DNA of 64,000 nucleotides from Saturnia japonica. Its lineage: Eukaryota > Arthropoda > Insecta > Lepidoptera > Saturniidae. Both the position numbers and the translations under genes were made by a program. Positions 60,035-64,000 of the stretch are shown here, piece after piece (position 1 is the stretch's first letter; each line of letters opens with the position of its first letter). Location of the stretch: contig JAVKPJ010000066.1 in assembly GCA_033032175.1 (NCBI GenBank), positions 1 through 64,000 on the forward strand. Direction: 5' to 3'. Below the pieces are notes generated by a model that saw only the letters and a program-made list of their open reading frames with translations, was not told where the DNA came from and ran no database searches.

Positions 60035-63000
60035 GGGCACCTCACCGAATAACATCTCGGATGCTACTGAGCGGGTTACGGAGTCGCCCCGGATAGCGGT
60101 AGTGCAAGCCAATCTGCAGAGGTCGAAATTGGCCCTGGCGGAGCTACAGTGCTGGGCCTCTCGTGGGGAGGCTGCTATCGCCCTGGTCCAAGAGCCTTAT
60201 ACAGGCACGACCGGGCGACTGAAGCAGATCCCGAACACGAGAGTGATCCAGAACACGAGCGGAGCCGGGCCCGTGAAGGCAGCAGTTGTCGTGTTTGGGG
60301 ATAAGGTTAAGGTAACCGTCAATCCCCAACTTATAGACGACAACATTGCTGCCGTGACCCTGCAAGCGGGCAACCTATCGCTAGGGGTGATCTCCGTCTA
60401 CTTCGAGCCTAACGAGCCTATAGAGCCGTACATTGGAAAACTCCAGGGAGTCTGTGCCCAATTGGGGGTACAGAACCTGGTAGTCGGCGGCGACGTCAAT
60501 GCCAAAAGCGTATGGTGGGGGTGTCGTACCTTCGACCATCGGGGTGAGGCCTACTGCTCTTTTCTAGACGCGGCGGGGCTGGAGATCCTTAATGTGGGCG
60601 AAAAACCTACCTTTCAGGTCGTCAGGGGGGGCAGCTTGTGCACAAGCATTGTGGACGTTACAGTCTGCAGCCCCACCCTTCTTGGCAGGATCGATGATTG
60701 GAAAGTTGACGAGAACTTAATAACTTCTGACCACAATGCTATCACCTTCACGATCCGGGTGGATGGGAAGCTTCAATGCTTTAAACCGTCCACTACCCGG
60801 ATCTATAATACCAAGGTGATATGGTCGGAGTTCTCGTCAACTCTACAGGAGAGACTGTCCGAGAAGGGCCTGACGGCAGGAAGGGTAGAGTGTGTAGCCG
60901 ACATTGGGGATCTAGAGTCAGCCGTGTCCGAATACCTCTCCTGCATCAAGGACACCTGTGAACAGGTGATCCCGAAGGTAGGCGGGGTGAAAAGGGTGGC
61001 TCGCCCCCCCTGGTGGACGGGGGACTTGGATGCCCTCAAACGGGAGGTTGCGCGGAGGAAGAGGAGGATCCGTTGCGCCGCCCCACGCAGGAGGCCTTAC
61101 GTTGTTGCCGATTATCTTGATGCCCTTGAGGACTTCAAGAGAGAGGTAGCGAGCGCTCAAACCAGGAGTTGGAAGGAGTTTTGTTCGACGCAAGAGCACG
61201 AGAGCATGTGGGACGGCGTCTACAGAGTCTTGCGGAGGACTGAGCGGAGGCGAGAGGAGGTCCTTTTGGCGGGCCCCAGCGGAGCCATTTTAAACCCGCA
61301 GGGGTCGGCCGACCTCCTAGCCAGTACGCTGTTCCCAGCAGATGATGTGGGCGCTGATACCGAAGCTCAGAGGGCAATTAGGACAGCGACTGAGGGGCGC
61401 CTCCCCGGCTGGCCACGGGTACTGTCGGCTGCGGACCCACCCTTTACCCAGGAGGAGATAGAGCGGGTGTGTAAAGAGATTCACCCGCGAAAAGCTCCTG
61501 GGGGGGATGGTTTCACAGCTGACATATGCACGCATGCGGTTTTGGGGGAGGGGAGAATGGCGCTTTTTCAGGCACTGGTTAATAAGTGCCTGGAATTGGG
61601 CCATTTTCCCCATCCCTGGAAGATCGCAACTGTGTGCATTCTCTGGAAGCCAGCTAGGGAGGATTACACATCGCCGAAATCCTACCGTACTATTGGCCTC
61701 TTGCCGGTGTTGGGCAAGATTCTGGAAAAGCTCTTGGTTCGACGTTTACGCTGGCACTTGTTACCAAAACTCAGCGTGCGGCAATATGGGTTCATGCCAC
61801 AACGCAGCACGGAAGATGCTCTCTATGATCTGGTGGCGTACGTACGATCGAAGGTAGAGGCGAAGGAGATCGTCGTCGTGGTGTCGCTGGACATAGAGGG
61901 TGCGTTCGATAACGCGTGGTGGCCTTCGCTGAAGTCCCAGCTCGTGGCCAAAGGGTGCCCTGAGAATTTGTACGATATGGTTCTGTCATATCTTGAGGGT
62001 CGACGTATTGAGCTAAGTTATGCCGGTTGTCAGGTGAGTCGAGAGTCTTCAAGGGGTTGTGTCCAGGGATCTATCGCTGGGCCGACCTTTTGGAACCTTA
62101 TACTCGATTCCCTGTTGGTGGAGCTCGAGGTCGCGGGAGTGTACTGCCAGACTTTTGCAGACGACGTCGTCCTGGTTTTCTCCGGGAGTGAGGTCGGGCC
62201 CATGCAGGAAATCGGGTGCCGGACCCTGCAGACCGTGATGGACTGGGGCGTCAAAAATAAGTTATCCTTCGCTCCGCACAAAACAAAGGCGATGTTGCTA
62301 ACAAGGAAACTTAAGTTTGACGCTCCAGCCCTGTTCATGGGAGGTGTCCGGATACCGCTGGAGAAGGAGTTCCGCCTGCTGGGCCTGATTTTGGACAATA
62401 AGCTCACCTTTGAGGCACACGCCGCTGCTGCCTGTAAGAAGGCCGCTGACATCTACAAGCAGCTGGCGTGTGCATCTCGGGTGACCTGGGGCCTGAACCC
62501 GGAGATTATCAGGACGATATATAAGGCGGTCATCGAACCTTTAGTATTGTATGCAGCAAATGTGTGGGGCCCCTCTGCAGAGAAGATCTCAATCAGGAAC
62601 AGGCTTAACTCTCTGCAGAGGGGTTTCGCAGTAAAGATTTGTAGGTCGTACAGAACGGTTTCATTAACATCAGCAATAGTCTTGGCAGACTTGCTCCCGC
62701 TGGATCTCCGCGCCCAAGAGGTATATAGACTGTATCGTGCAAAGCGGAAAATTGGGCTGGACGAGATTGTGGTTGGCCGTGTGTTGGAGCGGCCGGTAAA
62801 ATTCGTCAACTATCCGCATCCAGTGCATTGTGTTGGCGAAGCGTATGAGAGCTTGGAAGTCCCTCCTGAGTCCGGCGGCTCCGGGATCTTCACCGACGGT
62901 AGTAAGATCGACGGTGGAGTGGGAGCTGCTGTGACTTGGTTTAAAGAGGGACGTGAAACCAAGTTCTCCACGTTTCGTCTAGAGCCCTTCTGCTCTGTTT

Positions 63001-63740
63001 TCCAGGCCGAGTTGTATGCGTTGCATAGGGCGGTACAGATGATGCATAAAGCTGGTGACGGGGAGGTTAGTATTTACAGTGACTCTAAGTCGTCACTGGA
63101 GGTGCTGGCCAATCCAGTCCCGCCTCACCGTCTGGCTCTCGCAACGCAGAAAACAATTCGTGCCATTAGAGCAGAGGGGCGAGAGGTGCACTTACACTGG
63201 GTGCGTGCTCACGTTGGCACGGCCGGCAACGAACGTGCCGACGTGTTGGCGAAGAAGGCCGCCCACAAGAAGACCGTGGCTGATTACGATCGGTTTCCGG
63301 TGTCATATGCAAAGAAAATCATACGGGAGGAGACTCTCCTTAAGTGGCAGGCGCGCTACGAGTCCTCAGACACGGGTGGGGTGACGCGGGCCTTCTTCCC
63401 CAATGTGGCAGACGCCCATCGGGTGTTGAGGAAGGTCGACTTGTTACCCGCCCATGTCCAAGCCTTTACAGGCCATGGGGGATTTGCGGCGTACCTGTAC
63501 CGCTTCAAGATCAAGGACAGTCCCACGTGTGAATGCGACCCGGAAATTGCCGAGACAATTCTACATCTCATCATAGATTGTCCATGCTTCGGCTCGTCCA
63601 GGTTCGATCTCGAGTCCAGGCTCGGCCTTAAGGTGGTGCTTGAAAACTTGGAATTGTTGTTGTCAGACGAGGATACTAGAAATCCTTTTATGGAATTCAT
63701 GGAAAAAATAGTTAAAGCTGCAAATAAAAGAAACAAATAA
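59961..63740 (+). CDS. M16 ORF2: intact endonuclease-RT-RNase H
   Basis: 1259 codons, open throughout. It begins at a GTG because no ATG precedes the endonuclease; the true start is unknown. Endonuclease about 45-275 (VVQANLQRSK, LVQEPYTG, GGDVNAKSVWW, TSDHNAITF). RT about 420-800 (APGGDGFTADICTHAV, SLDIEGAFDNAWW, GCVQGSIAGP, catalytic FADD near 731). RNase H about 970-1100 with the D, E, D and H/D positions in IFTDGSKIDGG, FQAELYALHRA, IYSDSKSSLE and RAHVGTAGNERAD. A C-terminal finger is CECDPEIAETILHLIIDC. It overlaps ORF1 by about 70 nt in the +1 frame. The complete enzyme set and the TRAS-type insertion site of its sister M9 suggest a TTAGG-specific retrotransposase. Confidence 0.93.
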   Translation: MHWTESVQRCRSGTPFPDPGWHTVKGTSPNNISDATERVTESPRIAVVQANLQRSKLALAELQCWASRGEAAIALVQEPYTGTTGRLKQIPNTRVIQNTSGAGPVKAAVVVFGDKVKVTVNPQLIDDNIAAVTLQAGNLSLGVISVYFEPNEPIEPYIGKLQGVCAQLGVQNLVVGGDVNAKSVWWGCRTFDHRGEAYCSFLDAAGLEILNVGEKPTFQVVRGGSLCTSIVDVTVCSPTLLGRIDDWKVDENLITSDHNAITFTIRVDGKLQCFKPSTTRIYNTKVIWSEFSSTLQERLSEKGLTAGRVECVADIGDLESAVSEYLSCIKDTCEQVIPKVGGVKRVARPPWWTGDLDALKREVARRKRRIRCAAPRRRPYVVADYLDALEDFKREVASAQTRSWKEFCSTQEHESMWDGVYRVLRRTERRREEVLLAGPSGAILNPQGSADLLASTLFPADDVGADTEAQRAIRTATEGRLPGWPRVLSAADPPFTQEEIERVCKEIHPRKAPGGDGFTADICTHAVLGEGRMALFQALVNKCLELGHFPHPWKIATVCILWKPAREDYTSPKSYRTIGLLPVLGKILEKLLVRRLRWHLLPKLSVRQYGFMPQRSTEDALYDLVAYVRSKVEAKEIVVVVSLDIEGAFDNAWWPSLKSQLVAKGCPENLYDMVLSYLEGRRIELSYAGCQVSRESSRGCVQGSIAGPTFWNLILDSLLVELEVAGVYCQTFADDVVLVFSGSEVGPMQEIGCRTLQTVMDWGVKNKLSFAPHKTKAMLLTRKLKFDAPALFMGGVRIPLEKEFRLLGLILDNKLTFEAHAAAACKKAADIYKQLACASRVTWGLNPEIIRTIYKAVIEPLVLYAANVWGPSAEKISIRNRLNSLQRGFAVKICRSYRTVSLTSAIVLADLLPLDLRAQEVYRLYRAKRKIGLDEIVVGRVLERPVKFVNYPHPVHCVGEAYESLEVPPESGGSGIFTDGSKIDGGVGAAVTWFKEGRETKFSTFRLEPFCSVFQAELYALHRAVQMMHKAGDGEVSIYSDSKSSLEVLANPVPPHRLALATQKTIRAIRAEGREVHLHWVRAHVGTAGNERADVLAKKAAHKKTVADYDRFPVSYAKKIIREETLLKWQARYESSDTGGVTRAFFPNVADAHRVLRKVDLLPAHVQAFTGHGGFAAYLYRFKIKDSPTCECDPEIAETILHLIIDCPCFGSSRFDLESRLGLKVVLENLELLLSDEDTRNPFMEFMEKIVKAANKRNK

Positions 63741-64000
63741 TATTTACGTCTCCATTTTTAAAAGTTGATTATATTTTATTCTAGTCATATAGGATAATTG
63801 TAGAATAATTAATTGTTATTTTAGAATCATTGTGTTGTATATATTGTTGGATATTGTTACGCATTTATTGACATGAAACGAAAATTGTATTTATTAATTG
63901 ACAATTAGACTTATTTAATTTGTATATGTTATTGGTTCCTTTTTCGGTTTTTTATTGCCATTAGATGTATTTATTGACATGAATTAATTCGGTAAATTGG
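63741..64000 (+). other. M16 3' UTR, incomplete
   Basis: AT-rich and homologous to the coding-proximal part of the M9 3' UTR. The poly(A) tail and right flank are outside the window. No gene seen. Confidence 0.75.

Larger units (their letters stand above)
55965..64000 (+). mobile_element. M16: family E TRAS-like element with intact ORF2, runs off the window
   Basis: The 5' end matches M9 from AGTCCCACTCGAGC onward, but the flank is M15 and not telomere repeat. Leader to about 58230, a broken ORF1 (58231-60034), an intact 1259-codon ORF2 (59961-63740), and the start of the 3' UTR. It is very similar to M9 through the coding region. Its tail lies beyond the window. Confidence 0.9.

Overview
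This window is telomeric or subtelomeric DNA of an insect-type genome, and I see no host gene in 64 kb. Two features show this. First, there are arrays of the insect telomere repeat TTAGG (CCTAA on the other strand). Second, almost everything else is non-LTR retrotransposons of two kinds that sit exactly in TTAGG repeats. SART-like elements (families A, B, C and D here) have an RT motif with DIANAFN and lack RNase H. TRAS-like elements (family E) have DIEGAFDNAWW and carry an RNase H domain. I cannot name the species or order.

Layout, numbering the elements M1-M16. Contig 1 (1-12798, CCTAA on +) holds M1 (A, 5' part), M2 (A), M3 (B) and M4 (C, 3' part), all on the minus strand and head to tail, separated by 4, 19 and 9 nt of telomere repeat. 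After a 100-N gap, contig 2 (12899-42687, TTAGG on +) holds M5 (A, 3' part), M6 (B), M7 (D) and M8 (A) on the plus strand. M9 (E) follows on the minus strand, tail to tail with M8, then a 13-unit TTAGG array and M10 (5' part) on plus. After a second 100-N gap, contig 3 (42788-64000, CCTAA on +) holds M11 (B, 5' leader only), a variant telomere array, M12 (C, gag only) and M13 (A, nearly complete), all minus, and a second variant telomere array. Then comes a scrambled stretch: M14, remnants of an E relative, and M15, a piece of B ORF2. M16 (E) is on plus and runs off the window.

How the parts work together. ORF1 proteins are gag-like: an AT-hook-like motif in several, a helical middle, a C-terminal part with CCHC zinc knuckles. 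ORF2 proteins have an apurinic-like endonuclease, reverse transcriptase and a terminal zinc finger. In SART-like elements ORF1 and ORF2 meet in a stop/start overlap such as TAATG. Intact frames are M2 ORF2, M13 ORF1, M9 ORF1 and M16 ORF2; nearly all other frames are broken by single-base indels.

Main observations. (1) Three elements (M7, M10, M12) begin exactly at the telomere junction with what reads as an HDV-like self-cleaving ribozyme, with compensatory changes in P1 and P4. (2) Nine element 3' ends share a four-stem RNA fold just before poly(A), with covariation between families. (3) A 17-nt hairpin inside the ORF1 coding start keeps its pairing while the encoded amino acids change. (4) Family C is gag-only, made by loss of ORF2, and is a parallel to Drosophila HeT-A. 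(5) Telomere spacers between SART-like elements are 4, 9, 14, 19 or 24 nt, i.e. 5k+4. (6) Telomere strand polarity flips exactly at both N gaps, so the scaffold order there is suspect.
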